A stretch of DNA of 64,000 nucleotides from contig CAKTQE010000007.1 of NCBI GenBank assembly GCA_934593275.1, positions 12,084-76,083 of the forward strand. The letters are read 5' to 3'. Shown in pieces: positions 44,842 to 53,863 of this stretch. The notes under the pieces were generated by a model. That model did not search any database and was not told the DNA's origin. It saw only the letters and a list, made by a program, of their open reading frames with translations. The position numbers and the translations under genes were made by a program. Position 1 is the stretch's first letter. Each line of letters begins with the position of its first letter. The DNA comes from an uncultured Oscillospiraceae bacterium. GTDB taxonomy: Bacteria; Bacillota; Clostridia; Oscillospirales; Oscillospiraceae.

Positions 44842-45064
44842 AACCGTCACCCCCTCTCTCTTTCGATTGGGGGCAAAGAGGATCTCACCCCCGAAAAAGA
44901 TTCGAGGGGAACCGCCTACCGGGGTACTGGTAGCACCAATGGCAGTATAGCACAAAATTCCACAGATTGCAAGGTATTACCGGGGCGAATTGCGCAGAAA
45001 TGCAGTAATTCGCCCCGCTTTTTGACAAAAAATGAGGGAGGAAAGCTCCAGAGTGGGACAATGA

Positions 45065-45089
45065 AAGCCCCCGGTTTGCACCGGGGGCT
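45065..45089 (-). terminator. Terminator of the MsmK-type gene
   Basis: AGCCCCCGG and CCGGGGGCT stem just after the stop on the minus strand, followed by TTTC. Confidence 0.65.
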
Positions 45090-45101
45090 GTATGTATGGG
45101 T

Positions 45102-46292
45102 TTAGGCTTCCAGGTTGACGCCGGTCTCCTTGTTGAAGACGTGGCAGACGTGGCCGGCGAAGCTGTACTTCACGGCGGAGCCGCTGGTCAGAGCGGCAAC
45201 CTCGGCACCGGTCATGTTCATGGTGGAAACCACCAGAACCACGTCACGGCCCATGGAGGTCACGTGCAGGTGGACGGAGGAACCCATCATTTCGGATACG
45301 TCCACAACGGCATCAATGCCATCGTTGCTCAGCTCGATATGCTCAGGACGGACACCCAGAACGATGCTCTGAGGAGCCACGTTGTTCTTGGTGAGGTTGG
45401 CTTGCTTCTCGTCGGACAGGGTGACGGTGATGCCGCCAACCTTTACGGCGTACTTGCCGTCTTCCTTTACCAGTTCGGCATCGAACAGGTTCATCTGAGG
45501 AGTGCCGATGAAGCCGGCAACGAACAGGTTGTAGGGGTGGTTGAACACTTCCTGAGGAGTGCCGATCTGCTGGATGAAGCCGTCCTTCATGATGACGATC
45601 CGGTCGCCCAGGGTCATGGCCTCGGTCTGGTCGTGGGTAACGTAGATAAAGGTGGTGTTGATGCGCTGACGCAGCTTGATCAGCTCGGCACGCATCTGGT
45701 TCCGGAGCTTGGCGTCCAGGTTGGACAAAGGCTCGTCCATCAGCATGACCTGGGGATTCCGGACGATGGCGCGGCCAATGGCCACACGCTGCCGCTGACC
45801 GCCGGACATGGCCTTGGGCTTCCGGCCCAGGTACTGGGTGATGTCCAGAATTTCGGCGGCTTCCTTGACCTTGCGGTCAATTTCTTCCTTGGACTCATGG
45901 CGCAGCTTCAGAGCGAAAGCCATGTTTTCATAAACGGTCATGTGGGGGTACAGCGCATAGTTCTGGAAAACCATGGCAATGTCGCGGTCCTTGGGGGCCA
46001 CGTCGTTTACCAGGCGGTCGCCAATGTACAGCTCGCCATCGGTAATATCTTCCAGACCGGCGATCATACGCAGGGTGGTGGACTTACCACAGCCGGAAGG
46101 ACCGACCAGAACGATGAATTCCTTGTCCTTGATGTCCAGATTGAAGGCCTGAACAGCAACAACGCCCTCATCCGTGATCTGCAGGTTGGTCTTCTTGGCG
46201 GGTTCCTCGCCCTTTTTCTTCTTGTTCTTCTTGGCGTCGTCGCCGTTAAAGGGGTAGACTTTCTTGATGTTCTTCAGGGATAAGCTTGCCAT
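45102..46292 (-). CDS. msmK: MsmK/UgpC-type sugar ABC transporter ATPase
   Basis: Stand-alone ATPase of CUT1-type importers, 396 residues. Walker A GPSGCGKST at 64-72, Q-loop VFQNYALYPH near 109, signature MSGGQRQRV near 163, Walker B VMLMDEP near 185 with LSNLD, then TOBE domains with GVRPEHIEL. Compared with usual MsmK there is an extra Lys-rich insertion between KVYPFNG and VVAVQAF (about residues 18-45). It is not linked to permease genes. In Firmicutes such an ATPase powers several sugar importers, and the operon at 253-3476 lacks one. Start ATG 46292 follows GGAG. Confidence 0.9.
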   Translation of the reverse strand: MASLSLKNIKKVYPFNGDDAKKNKKKKGEEPAKKTNLQITDEGVVAVQAFNLDIKDKEFIVLVGPSGCGKSTTLRMIAGLEDITDGELYIGDRLVNDVAPKDRDIAMVFQNYALYPHMTVYENMAFALKLRHESKEEIDRKVKEAAEILDITQYLGRKPKAMSGGQRQRVAIGRAIVRNPQVMLMDEPLSNLDAKLRNQMRAELIKLRQRINTTFIYVTHDQTEAMTLGDRIVIMKDGFIQQIGTPQEVFNHPYNLFVAGFIGTPQMNLFDAELVKEDGKYAVKVGGITVTLSDEKQANLTKNNVAPQSIVLGVRPEHIELSNDGIDAVVDVSEMMGSSVHLHVTSMGRDVVLVVSTMNMTGAEVAALTSGSAVKYSFAGHVCHVFNKETGVNLEA

Positions 46293-46712
46293 AGTTTTCT
46301 GACTCCGAACATACTGAATCCTCAATGTATGTTCTCGCGCACTGCCGGGTAAAACAGCAGCGGCATTACGACAGGTCTCCACACTGCCGCACCGTGAGTC
46401 TGACGGGGGTTCCTCCTTTATTTTAGCGGAATAGAGCCTATTTAGTGGAGTAGTGCCCATTCCACCGGGATGGTACAATGATATCATAATTTTTCTGCCC
46501 AGGCAATCGTACATATTGACGGAATTAGATGCCATAAATTGGTGATTTTGCTAAGTCAGACCCTTTCTAGGGGGCATCTGGTCGCTGTGCCTGCAACCCC
46601 GGGGCAAAATCGGTTTTCCGGGAGGCCAGAGGGGGGCTTTGGAAAACTGCACAATTTCTGAAAACATATTTTGGGCAATCATATAAAAAGAAATTTCACT
46701 TCACAAAAGTAA
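46293..46712. other. Divergent regulatory region, no gene
   Basis: 420 bp between the MsmK gene and the aldolase operon, with no protein-like frame. It must hold the msmK promoter, which I could not place with confidence. Confidence 0.5.
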
Positions 46713-46741
46713 TTGACATTTTCATTTCATATAGCTACAAT
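46713..46741 (+). promoter_or_regulatory. Promoter of the aldolase/AfuABC operon
   Basis: TTGACA (46713-46718), 17 bp, TACAAT (46736-46741), 35 bp before the first gene. Confidence 0.75.
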
Positions 46742-46775
46742 GGCCTTACAACACGAAAGCAGGAGGCGTTTTCAA

Positions 46776-47642
46776 ATGTTAGTAAACATGAAAACCATTT
46801 TGGATGTGGCGAAAGAACACAATTTCGCGGTACCGGCTTTCAACACATCCAGCAATATGATCCTCACCGGGGTCATCCAGGAATCCATTGCCCAGAACGC
46901 GCCGGTGATCATCGCCATTCATCCGGATGAGCTGTCCTTTGTACAGGATTCCTTTGTGAAAGCGGTGATCGATGAAGCAAATCACGCACCCATCCCCGTG
47001 TGCATTCATCTGGACCACGGCGGCAGCTTTGAAGACTGTGTAAAGGCCATCAGCCTGGGCTTTACCTCCGTGATGATCGATGGCTCCCTGCTTCCCTTTG
47101 AGGAAAACATTGCAGTGTGCAAAAAGGTTTGCCAGGTAGCCCATGCCGCGGCGGATTACGTATCTGTAGAGGGCGAGCTGGGAACCATCGGCAACACCGA
47201 TTCCATTGAAACCGGCAACAATGTGATCAAATACACCGTTCCCGAGGATGCCAAGACCTTTGTGGAGCAGACCGGCATTGACGCGCTGGCTGTGGCCATC
47301 GGCACCAGCCACGGCCTGTATCCGGCAGGGTTTGTACCCAAGCTGCGCATTGATATTCTGGATGCCATCAAGGGCATGGTCGATGTCCCCCTGGTACTCC
47401 ACGGCGGTTCTTCCAATCCGGACAGCGAAATCGCCGCCGCGGTGGAACACGGCATCAACAAGGTCAATATTTCCAGCGACATCAAGGCTCCTTTCTATAA
47501 GAAATGCCGTCAGGTGCTTCAGGACCAGGGCCTGCGGGAGCCGAACGCCATTTATCCCCCCTGCATTGAGGTATTGCGGCAGGTCGTGGCTCAGAAAATT
47601 CACCTGTTCAACGCCGACGGCAAGGCAGCCCTCTATCGCTGA
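46776..47642 (+). CDS. Class II ketose-bisphosphate aldolase, first copy
   Basis: 288-residue zinc-dependent aldolase that splits a ketose (bis)phosphate into dihydroxyacetone phosphate and an aldehyde. Zinc ligands are in HLDHGG near residue 80, GTSHG near 177 and LHGGSS near 207. EGELGTIG and the phosphate-binding NISSD near 230 are also present. AGGAGG precedes ATG 46776; the frame upstream includes promoter sequence. As part of a sugar import operon it may act on fructose-, tagatose- or a related 1-phosphate. Confidence 0.9.
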   Translation: MLVNMKTILDVAKEHNFAVPAFNTSSNMILTGVIQESIAQNAPVIIAIHPDELSFVQDSFVKAVIDEANHAPIPVCIHLDHGGSFEDCVKAISLGFTSVMIDGSLLPFEENIAVCKKVCQVAHAAADYVSVEGELGTIGNTDSIETGNNVIKYTVPEDAKTFVEQTGIDALAVAIGTSHGLYPAGFVPKLRIDILDAIKGMVDVPLVLHGGSSNPDSEIAAAVEHGINKVNISSDIKAPFYKKCRQVLQDQGLREPNAIYPPCIEVLRQVVAQKIHLFNADGKAALYR

Positions 47643-47656
47643 GCGGGAGTAATGCC

Positions 47657-48511
47657 ATGTATGAACAGGTGCCCAATATCCTGAAGCTGGCCCGGCAGAG
47701 CAACACCTCAGTCATTGCCTTTATCTGCATGGACTATGTGATGGCCCGGTCTGTGGTCTGGGCCGCCGAGGCGACCAATACACCGGCGGTGGTGATGCTG
47801 TTCCCGGAGCATGTGACCGTGCAGAAAACCACCGGTCTGGCGGGCTACGCAAGCGCGGTCCGGGAGCTGGCGGAGCAGGTTCAGGTCCCCATAGGGCTGC
47901 ACCTGGACCACGATTACTCCCTGGCTGCCATTACAAAGGCCATGGACGGGGGATTTCAGTCTGTAATGATGGACGGTTCCGGCTACACGCTGGAGAAAAA
48001 CATTCGTTTGACCCGTCAGGTGGTGGAAGCGGCCCATGCCAGAGGCGTGGCAGTGGAGGGGGAGATCGGCCATGTAGGCGTTGCCGCCCAGGCCGATGAC
48101 CGCCGGGAGGACCTGCTGACCCGGCCGGAGGCGGCGGAACGGTTCTGCCGGGAAACCGGGGTGGATGCCCTGGCGGTGTCTATCGGAAACGCCCACGGGG
48201 AATACAAGCAGACCCCCCACCTGGATTTTGACCGGCTTTCTCAAATCCGGGAAGCCACCGATACCCCCTTGGTACTCCACGGAGGCAGCGGGATCCCGGA
48301 CGATCAGCTGCTGAAAGCCTTTTCCATGGGCATCCGGAAATTCAACCTGGGAACGGATTATCTGCGAAATTACTTCCGGGCGGTTCAGGATTTTGCTTCT
48401 GAATATGAGGACGTGTTCGACCCGGTGAAAATCATTCAAATGCCGGAATACGTCCAGGCCAAGCTGCAGCCCTATGTGGAAAATCGGCTGAGAACGCTTT
48501 GCAGATTTTAA
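47657..48511 (+). CDS. Class II ketose-bisphosphate aldolase, second copy
   Basis: 284 residues, a divergent paralogue of the gene before it (14 bp upstream). Zinc-site sequences HLDHD near 82, GNAHG near 176 and LHGGSG near 209 are intact, as are EGEIGHVG and NLGTD. Two non-identical aldolases in tandem could differ in substrate or form a hetero-oligomer, as in the GatY/GatZ or AgaY/AgaZ pairs. Unlike GatZ/AgaZ, both here keep the zinc ligands. Confidence 0.88.
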   Translation: MYEQVPNILKLARQSNTSVIAFICMDYVMARSVVWAAEATNTPAVVMLFPEHVTVQKTTGLAGYASAVRELAEQVQVPIGLHLDHDYSLAAITKAMDGGFQSVMMDGSGYTLEKNIRLTRQVVEAAHARGVAVEGEIGHVGVAAQADDRREDLLTRPEAAERFCRETGVDALAVSIGNAHGEYKQTPHLDFDRLSQIREATDTPLVLHGGSGIPDDQLLKAFSMGIRKFNLGTDYLRNYFRAVQDFASEYEDVFDPVKIIQMPEYVQAKLQPYVENRLRTLCRF

Positions 48512-48609
48512 AACGAGCGGATCCCGCCTGTTTGGTGGGTGGAAACATCATCAGTCCATATCCGGAGAAAGCCGGAAAATATAACGGAATATAAAATGGA
48601 GGAACGAAC

Positions 48610-49797
48610 ATGAAAAAGATGAGAACCCTGTCCCTGCTGCTGGCAGTTGTGATGCTGCTTGGCACGCTTTCCGCCTGTTCCGGAAAGCAGACGGAGCCTG
48701 CGGCTCCCGCAACCACCGCCCCGGAAACCACCGCTGCCCCGGAAACCGCCGCTCAGGCACAGACCACCGGGGAAATGACCTATGAGGAGCTGGTAGAGCT
48801 GGCCAAGAAAGACGGCAAGCTGGTATTCTACGGTGCCAACTCCTATTTGCAGGATGCCGCCAACAACTTTGCCCAGGAATTCGGCATTGAGGTATCCTTT
48901 ACCCAGTTGGGCGAGACGGAAATGATTGAAAAAATCTCCGCCGAGTGCAAAACCGGCGCGCCTACCGCCGACCTGGTCTGCGCCCAGGATACTTACAGAG
49001 TCAACTCTGACCTCATTTCCACCGGCTACGCAATGAACTGGGAGAATTCCCGGATCACCGCCATTACCGGCGAGCAGGACTGCACCGCCGTTGTATGGCA
49101 GCACGACACCAAGATGTTTATGTACAACCCCACCCTGGTGGGAGAGGACTGGGACTACAACCTGTGGCGGATCACGGACCCGGAGTATTATGGCCTGTTC
49201 ACCTTTAAGACCCCCACTTCCGAGGGCGTGAACCTGGACATGCTGACCATGCTGACCTCTGATGATTACGCGCAGAAGCTGGCCCAAGCCTACAAGGAAT
49301 ACTACGGCGAGGACATCACCCTGACCACCGACAATGCCGGTTGGGAATTTGTGAAGAAGCTTTACGAAAACGGCGTTCTGCTGACCTCTTCTGACAGCAC
49401 CTGCGCCACCACCATTGGCGATGTGAACCTGGACAAGACCTGGATGGGCTATTTCAGCACCCAGCGTTACAGCACCCAGGAGGCCAAGGGCATCAAGCTG
49501 GCCTACGACTACAACCACGCCACCCCCTTTGCCGGTTACACCTACCCCGTATACGCCGTTGTGCTGAACGGCTGCCAGCACGAGTACGCGGCCAAGCTCT
49601 TTGCCGAGTGGCTGCTCAGCGAAAACGGATACAAGGCCTTTGAGACCTACTTTGGCGGCTTCTCCGCCAACCCCGCCAACGCTTACGCCACCTCCTACAG
49701 CTTTGAGGATGTCAAGCCCTACCTGGTCCAGGATGACCCGGATTACCTGATGGAAGCCCGTGTGGAAATGGAAGACTTCCTGGATGCCATGCAGTAA
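48610..49797 (+). CDS. AfuA-like ABC transporter binding lipoprotein
   Basis: 395 residues with lipobox LSAC (Cys23), Pro/Thr/Ala linker (residues 27-55) and a ferric-ion/sugar-phosphate type fold: LVFYGANSYLQDAANNFAQEFGIEV near 72, then TGAPTADLVCAQDTY. Long annotated as Fe3+ binding, some members (AfuA) bind hexose phosphates instead. No Tyr pair for Fe3+ is obvious. Its place between aldolases and a sugar isomerase favours a sugar or sugar-phosphate ligand; that is inference. Confidence 0.82.
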   Translation: MKKMRTLSLLLAVVMLLGTLSACSGKQTEPAAPATTAPETTAAPETAAQAQTTGEMTYEELVELAKKDGKLVFYGANSYLQDAANNFAQEFGIEVSFTQLGETEMIEKISAECKTGAPTADLVCAQDTYRVNSDLISTGYAMNWENSRITAITGEQDCTAVVWQHDTKMFMYNPTLVGEDWDYNLWRITDPEYYGLFTFKTPTSEGVNLDMLTMLTSDDYAQKLAQAYKEYYGEDITLTTDNAGWEFVKKLYENGVLLTSSDSTCATTIGDVNLDKTWMGYFSTQRYSTQEAKGIKLAYDYNHATPFAGYTYPVYAVVLNGCQHEYAAKLFAEWLLSENGYKAFETYFGGFSANPANAYATSYSFEDVKPYLVQDDPDYLMEARVEMEDFLDAMQ

Positions 49798-49836
49798 GCA
49801 TTCAATAGACCACGTTTTGACCAACTGAACCCCGGC

Positions 49837-49867
49837 GTGAGGGGTGTTGCGCCGCAGCACCCCTCAC
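49837..49867 (+). terminator. Intercistronic hairpin after the binding-protein gene
   Basis: GTGAGGGGTG and CACCCCTCAC form a perfect 10-bp stem without a T run. It probably protects the abundant upstream mRNA rather than ending transcription. Confidence 0.6.
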
Positions 49868-49892
49868 GGAGATTATAGAGAGGTGATCCCCT

Positions 49893-51674
49893 TTGAAAGC
49901 AACGTTGCGGAGAGTCGCAACCTTTTTGCGCAAGCCTCAGAATATTATTCTGATCCTTCTGGTTATTTCCCTGGCGTATCTTGTGGTTTGGCCCTTGGTG
50001 AACATTTTCCGGGATACGTTCCTGGTACATCCATCGGAGGTCAGCCGGGTAAAACAAGCGGCAGGCACATTTACGACCTATCACTGGACAAAGGTCTTCG
50101 CAAGCAAGGACAGCTTCAAAACCTTTGTACAGCCACTGATCAATTCCGTCCTCTGCGCGACTTTGTCGTGTACCATCGCCATTTTGGTCGGGGGCCTGTT
50201 TGCCTACCTGATCATCCGTACAGATATGCGGGGCAAGAAGTTCTGCTCCTCCCTGTTTATGCTGCTCTACATCATGCCCGCCTGGACCCTGGCCATTGCC
50301 TGGACGAACTTTTTCAAAAACCAGATGGTAGGCGGTGCCATGGGCCTGTTTGAGGCTGTCACCGGCCTTTCCACCCCGAATTGGTTCGCTTACGGCCTGT
50401 TTCCGGTGGTGGTGGTCACGGGACTGCACTATTCTCCCTATGCCTACATCCTGATTGGCGGGATCCTGCGGAATATGGATTCCAACCTGGAGGAAGCGGC
50501 CCAGATCCTGAAAGCCTCCCGAGGCCGGATCTTCTGGAAAGTCACCATTCCTCTGGTGCGTCCGGCCATTATGTCTACCATTCTGCTGGTGTTCGCCTCC
50601 GGACTGAGTGTATTCTCCACGGCCCAGTTTTTGGGCCTGCCTGTGGGCTTCCATACACTGGCAACCAAAATGTACAGCTACCTGAACGGCACCAACCCCG
50701 GCCGGGGCTATGTTTATACCTTTGTAATGCTGTCGCTGAGCATGGTGGTGCTGTATATCAATCAGAAAATGCTGGGTACCCGAAAATCCTATACGACTGT
50801 CTCCGGAAAAAGCTCCAATGTGTCTTTGACCCGGCTGCGGAAAGCACGGACACTGGTCAGTGTGCTTGTCATCGTGTTTACGGTCTGCACCACCATTCTG
50901 CCCTTTGTCAGCTTCGCCCTGGAATCCCTGACCAAGGCCAAGGGCAACTATTCGCCGGACAACCTGACCCTGCTTTACTGGATCGGTGAAAACGACGGCA
51001 TCGGTCACGCCGGTGTGCTTCGCAATACGGATTTTTGGCGTTCCCTGAAAAATACCGTTTTGCTGGCGGCCTGCTGCTCTCTGGGAGCCGGAACGCTGGG
51101 CTGTCTGGCAGGATATGCCATGGCCCGGAAATGGGGCAGCAAACTGGCAACGGCGGTCAACGGCCTGACGTTTTTGCCCTACCTCATCCCCAGTATTGCT
51201 TTGTCTGCCGTATATCTTTCCATGTTCTCCGTCCGCCGGGGTCCAATCCCCGCGCTTTACGGCAGCTTCTTCCTGCTGGCCCTCATCGGTACCGTCAAGT
51301 ATTTGCCCATGGCCTCCAGATCGGGCCTCAATTCCATGTTCCAGATCAGCGCGACCATTGAGGAATCCGCCCAGATCATGGGTGTACCCTGGCACAAACG
51401 GATGCTGCGGGTGCTGGTACCCATTCAGAAGACCAGCATTCTCTCCGGCTATCTGCTGCCCTTTATCAGCTGTATGCGGGAAATGGAGCTGTTTGTCATG
51501 CTCTATACCCCCAGTTCCATGCTGCTGACCACCTTGCTGTTCTTCTACAATCAGAAAGGCTACGACCAGTTTGCCAACGCGGTGACACTGATCATCGTTA
51601 TTGTGATCGTTGCCTTTAACGCGCTTATCAACAAAATCACCGGTGCTTCCATCGATTCCGGGATCGGAGGGTAA
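49893..51674 (+). CDS. AfuB/FbpB-type ABC transporter permease (double length)
   Basis: 593 residues: two homologous permease halves in one chain, each with about six membrane helices and an EAA loop (LEEAAQILKASRGRIFWKV near 198 and IEESAQIMGVPWHKRMLRV near 490). This duplication is typical for FbpB/AfuB proteins. TTG at 49893 is the start, after GAGAGGTGATCCCC. It starts about 95 bp after the binding protein and ends 5 bp before the ATPase. Confidence 0.9.
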   Translation: MKATLRRVATFLRKPQNIILILLVISLAYLVVWPLVNIFRDTFLVHPSEVSRVKQAAGTFTTYHWTKVFASKDSFKTFVQPLINSVLCATLSCTIAILVGGLFAYLIIRTDMRGKKFCSSLFMLLYIMPAWTLAIAWTNFFKNQMVGGAMGLFEAVTGLSTPNWFAYGLFPVVVVTGLHYSPYAYILIGGILRNMDSNLEEAAQILKASRGRIFWKVTIPLVRPAIMSTILLVFASGLSVFSTAQFLGLPVGFHTLATKMYSYLNGTNPGRGYVYTFVMLSLSMVVLYINQKMLGTRKSYTTVSGKSSNVSLTRLRKARTLVSVLVIVFTVCTTILPFVSFALESLTKAKGNYSPDNLTLLYWIGENDGIGHAGVLRNTDFWRSLKNTVLLAACCSLGAGTLGCLAGYAMARKWGSKLATAVNGLTFLPYLIPSIALSAVYLSMFSVRRGPIPALYGSFFLLALIGTVKYLPMASRSGLNSMFQISATIEESAQIMGVPWHKRMLRVLVPIQKTSILSGYLLPFISCMREMELFVMLYTPSSMLLTTLLFFYNQKGYDQFANAVTLIIVIVIVAFNALINKITGASIDSGIGG

Positions 51675-51679
51675 ATCAA

Positions 51680-52813
51680 ATGTCTGAGCAATCCAATAAT
51701 ATTGTGCTAAAGCATGTTACCAAGAAATTTGGAAAGACCTATGCGGTGCGGGATCTGAACCTGGAAATACCGGCCAACAGCTTTATCTCTCTGCTTGGCC
51801 CCTCCGGCTGCGGCAAAACCACGACCCTGCGGATGATCGCCGGGTTGGAAACGCCCACAGAGGGGGAGATCTGGATCGGGGACAGGCTGGTGTTCTCTGC
51901 CAAAGAGGGCATTGACGTTCCCGCCAGCAACCGGGGCATCGGGTTTCTGTTCCAGAACTACGCCCTCTGGCCCCACATGACGGTGTACCAGAACATTGCC
52001 TTTGGACTGGAAACATTGAAGTGGAAAAAACCGGCCATCCAGGCCCGGGTCCAGGAGATGTGTGAGCTGTTGCAGCTGTCAGAGTATATACAGCGTTACC
52101 CCAGCGAACTCTCCGGCGGCCAGCAGCAGCGGGTGGCCATTGCCCGGACCTTGGCAACGAACCCCTCCATCTTGCTGATGGATGAGCCTTTGAGCAATCT
52201 GGATGCCAAGCTTCGGCTGGACATGCGGGCGGAGCTGAAACGTCTGCACAGCACCACCAAGGCGACCTTTGTATACGTGACCCACGATCAGATGGAGGCC
52301 ATGGCCCTGTCCACCTCTGTGTGCCTGATGAAAATGGCCATGCTGCAGCAGTACGCCCCGCCTCTTTCCCTCTATGGCGAGCCGGTGAACAAGTTTGTAG
52401 CCGGGTTCGTAGGAAACCCCGCCATCAACTTTATGGATTTTGAACACACCCGGCAGCCGGAAGGCCACCTGCTTACCAGGGACGGCGTTTGCTTTGCGGC
52501 GAAACTTCGGGTCGACAAGGCCAAAGGGGCCATCCAGGGCAGCAAGGTCTGTGTGGGCATCCGGCCGGAGGACATTCATATCGATGACAGTTCTGCCATG
52601 AAAGGCGAGGTGATCTCCGCGTTCCCCTATGGCATGGAGACCACAGTCATGATCCGTTTCCTGGGTGCGGATATTCGCAGCGTTGTGTTCGGCAGCGTGG
52701 ATTTTGCGCCGGGCCAACAGGTAGGCGTTACCGTCAAGGGCAGCAACGTCTGCTTCTTTGACCCGGAAACCGAGGAGCTGGAAGCCATCGGTGCCATGGA
52801 ACTTAGGGATTAG
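51680..52813 (+). CDS. AfuC/FbpC-type ABC transporter ATPase
   Basis: 377 residues. Walker [10 protein letters not shown] near residue 39, Q-loop FLFQNYALWPH near 93, signature LSGGQQQR near 140, Walker B ILLMDEP near 161 with LSNLD. A C-terminal TOBE part starts about 290 (GIRPEDIHID). The ribosome site GGAGGG lies across the end of the permease gene. It should be specific for this importer, unlike the free-standing MsmK. Confidence 0.92.
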   Translation: MSEQSNNIVLKHVTKKFGKTYAVRDLNLEIPANSFISLLGPSGCGKTTTLRMIAGLETPTEGEIWIGDRLVFSAKEGIDVPASNRGIGFLFQNYALWPHMTVYQNIAFGLETLKWKKPAIQARVQEMCELLQLSEYIQRYPSELSGGQQQRVAIARTLATNPSILLMDEPLSNLDAKLRLDMRAELKRLHSTTKATFVYVTHDQMEAMALSTSVCLMKMAMLQQYAPPLSLYGEPVNKFVAGFVGNPAINFMDFEHTRQPEGHLLTRDGVCFAAKLRVDKAKGAIQGSKVCVGIRPEDIHIDDSSAMKGEVISAFPYGMETTVMIRFLGADIRSVVFGSVDFAPGQQVGVTVKGSNVCFFDPETEELEAIGAMELRD

Positions 52814-52829
52814 GCCATAGAATGCAAAG

Positions 52830-52871
52830 GGCTGGTGCGGAAACAAATTTCTTTCCGTACCGGCCTTTTTT
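52830..52871 (+). terminator. Terminator after the AfuABC-like genes
   Basis: GGCTGGTGCGGAAA and TTTCCGTACCGGCC pair (two G-T pairs), followed by a long T run. Confidence 0.88.
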
Positions 52872-52904
52872 TCAAAGACCGCTTTCTTTCCTTAAAAAAT
52901 ATGC

Positions 52905-52910
52905 TATAAT
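52905..52910 (+). promoter_or_regulatory. Extended -10 promoter of the RpiR gene
   Basis: TATAAT preceded by TGC (TGn extended -10), about 66 bp before the regulator start. No clear -35 element. Confidence 0.5.
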
Positions 52911-52976
52911 CAATTAGAAGAGGCCCTGAGACATCCGTTGGGGCTTCGGGAGAGTAGAAGAAATGGGGAGATACCT

Positions 52977-53822
52977 ATGAGAACACAGTCTGTCACTGAC
53001 CTGATTCAAGAGCGCAGAGATTCCCTATCCCCCACAGAGCAAAAAATCGCGGATTACATTTTAAAAAATACCTCTCAGGTCGTGCATTTTACGGTAAAGG
53101 ACCTGGCCTCTGCCAGTGATGTCAGTGAGGCCACGGTGATCCGGATGTGCCAGCACATCGGCTTTTCCGGCTTCTGGCCTTTGCGGACGGCACTGACGGC
53201 AGAGGTTGCCAAGTACCAGCTGGAGGCAGAACGGAAAGCGGCCCCCGGCGGGGACGCGGCACTGGAAATTCTGGGCCAGTTTTCCACCATGATGGAAAAC
53301 CTGAAGCGCAACCTCAATTATGACGAGGTGAACGCCGTGGTGGAGCTGATCAAGCAGTCGGATACTGTGCATCTGATCGCGGCGGGAAACACCACGCCTT
53401 TGATCGAGCATATGGGCTTCCGCCTGGGGCGGCTGGGCGTCCGCAATACGTTCAGCGGCGTGGATTCCTATTTTATGAATCAAATCAACCTGGCGGGAGA
53501 AAACGACCTGGTGCTGGCGGTGTCTCAATCCGGTGCTTCCAAGAGCGTCATCGACGGAGCCACACTGGCCAAGTCCAAAAATCTGAAAATCGCCGCCATC
53601 ACGGCATACAAAAGCTCCGCATTGGCGGCACTTTCGGACCATGTGGTGATTTGCAAGGGCGATTACAGCCGCTTTGACATCTATGTGACCTACAATCACC
53701 TGGCGGAAATGGCGGCAATTGAGTTGATCGTTGCGCTTCTGGAACGCAGCGAGGCTGTACAAAAGCGGGCAGAGGAAATGAACACCCTGAATCTGGAAAT
53801 CATTTCCGATGTAAAGCAGTAA
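52977..53822 (+). CDS. RpiR-family transcriptional regulator
   Basis: 281 residues: N-terminal helix-turn-helix (about 1-77; ASASDVSEATVIRMCQHIGFSGFW) and a C-terminal SIS domain (about 120-265; LAVSQSGASKSVIDGATLAK) that binds phosphosugars. Start ATG 52977 follows GGGGAG; the upstream in-frame ATG is poorer. It is next to the aldolase/AfuABC operon and probably senses a phosphosugar from that pathway. Confidence 0.92.
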   Translation: MRTQSVTDLIQERRDSLSPTEQKIADYILKNTSQVVHFTVKDLASASDVSEATVIRMCQHIGFSGFWPLRTALTAEVAKYQLEAERKAAPGGDAALEILGQFSTMMENLKRNLNYDEVNAVVELIKQSDTVHLIAAGNTTPLIEHMGFRLGRLGVRNTFSGVDSYFMNQINLAGENDLVLAVSQSGASKSVIDGATLAKSKNLKIAAITAYKSSALAALSDHVVICKGDYSRFDIYVTYNHLAEMAAIELIVALLERSEAVQKRAEEMNTLNLEIISDVKQ

Positions 53823-53863
53823 ACACCATTGCCCCTGAGGGGGCAGAAAGGAATGATGGCTTT

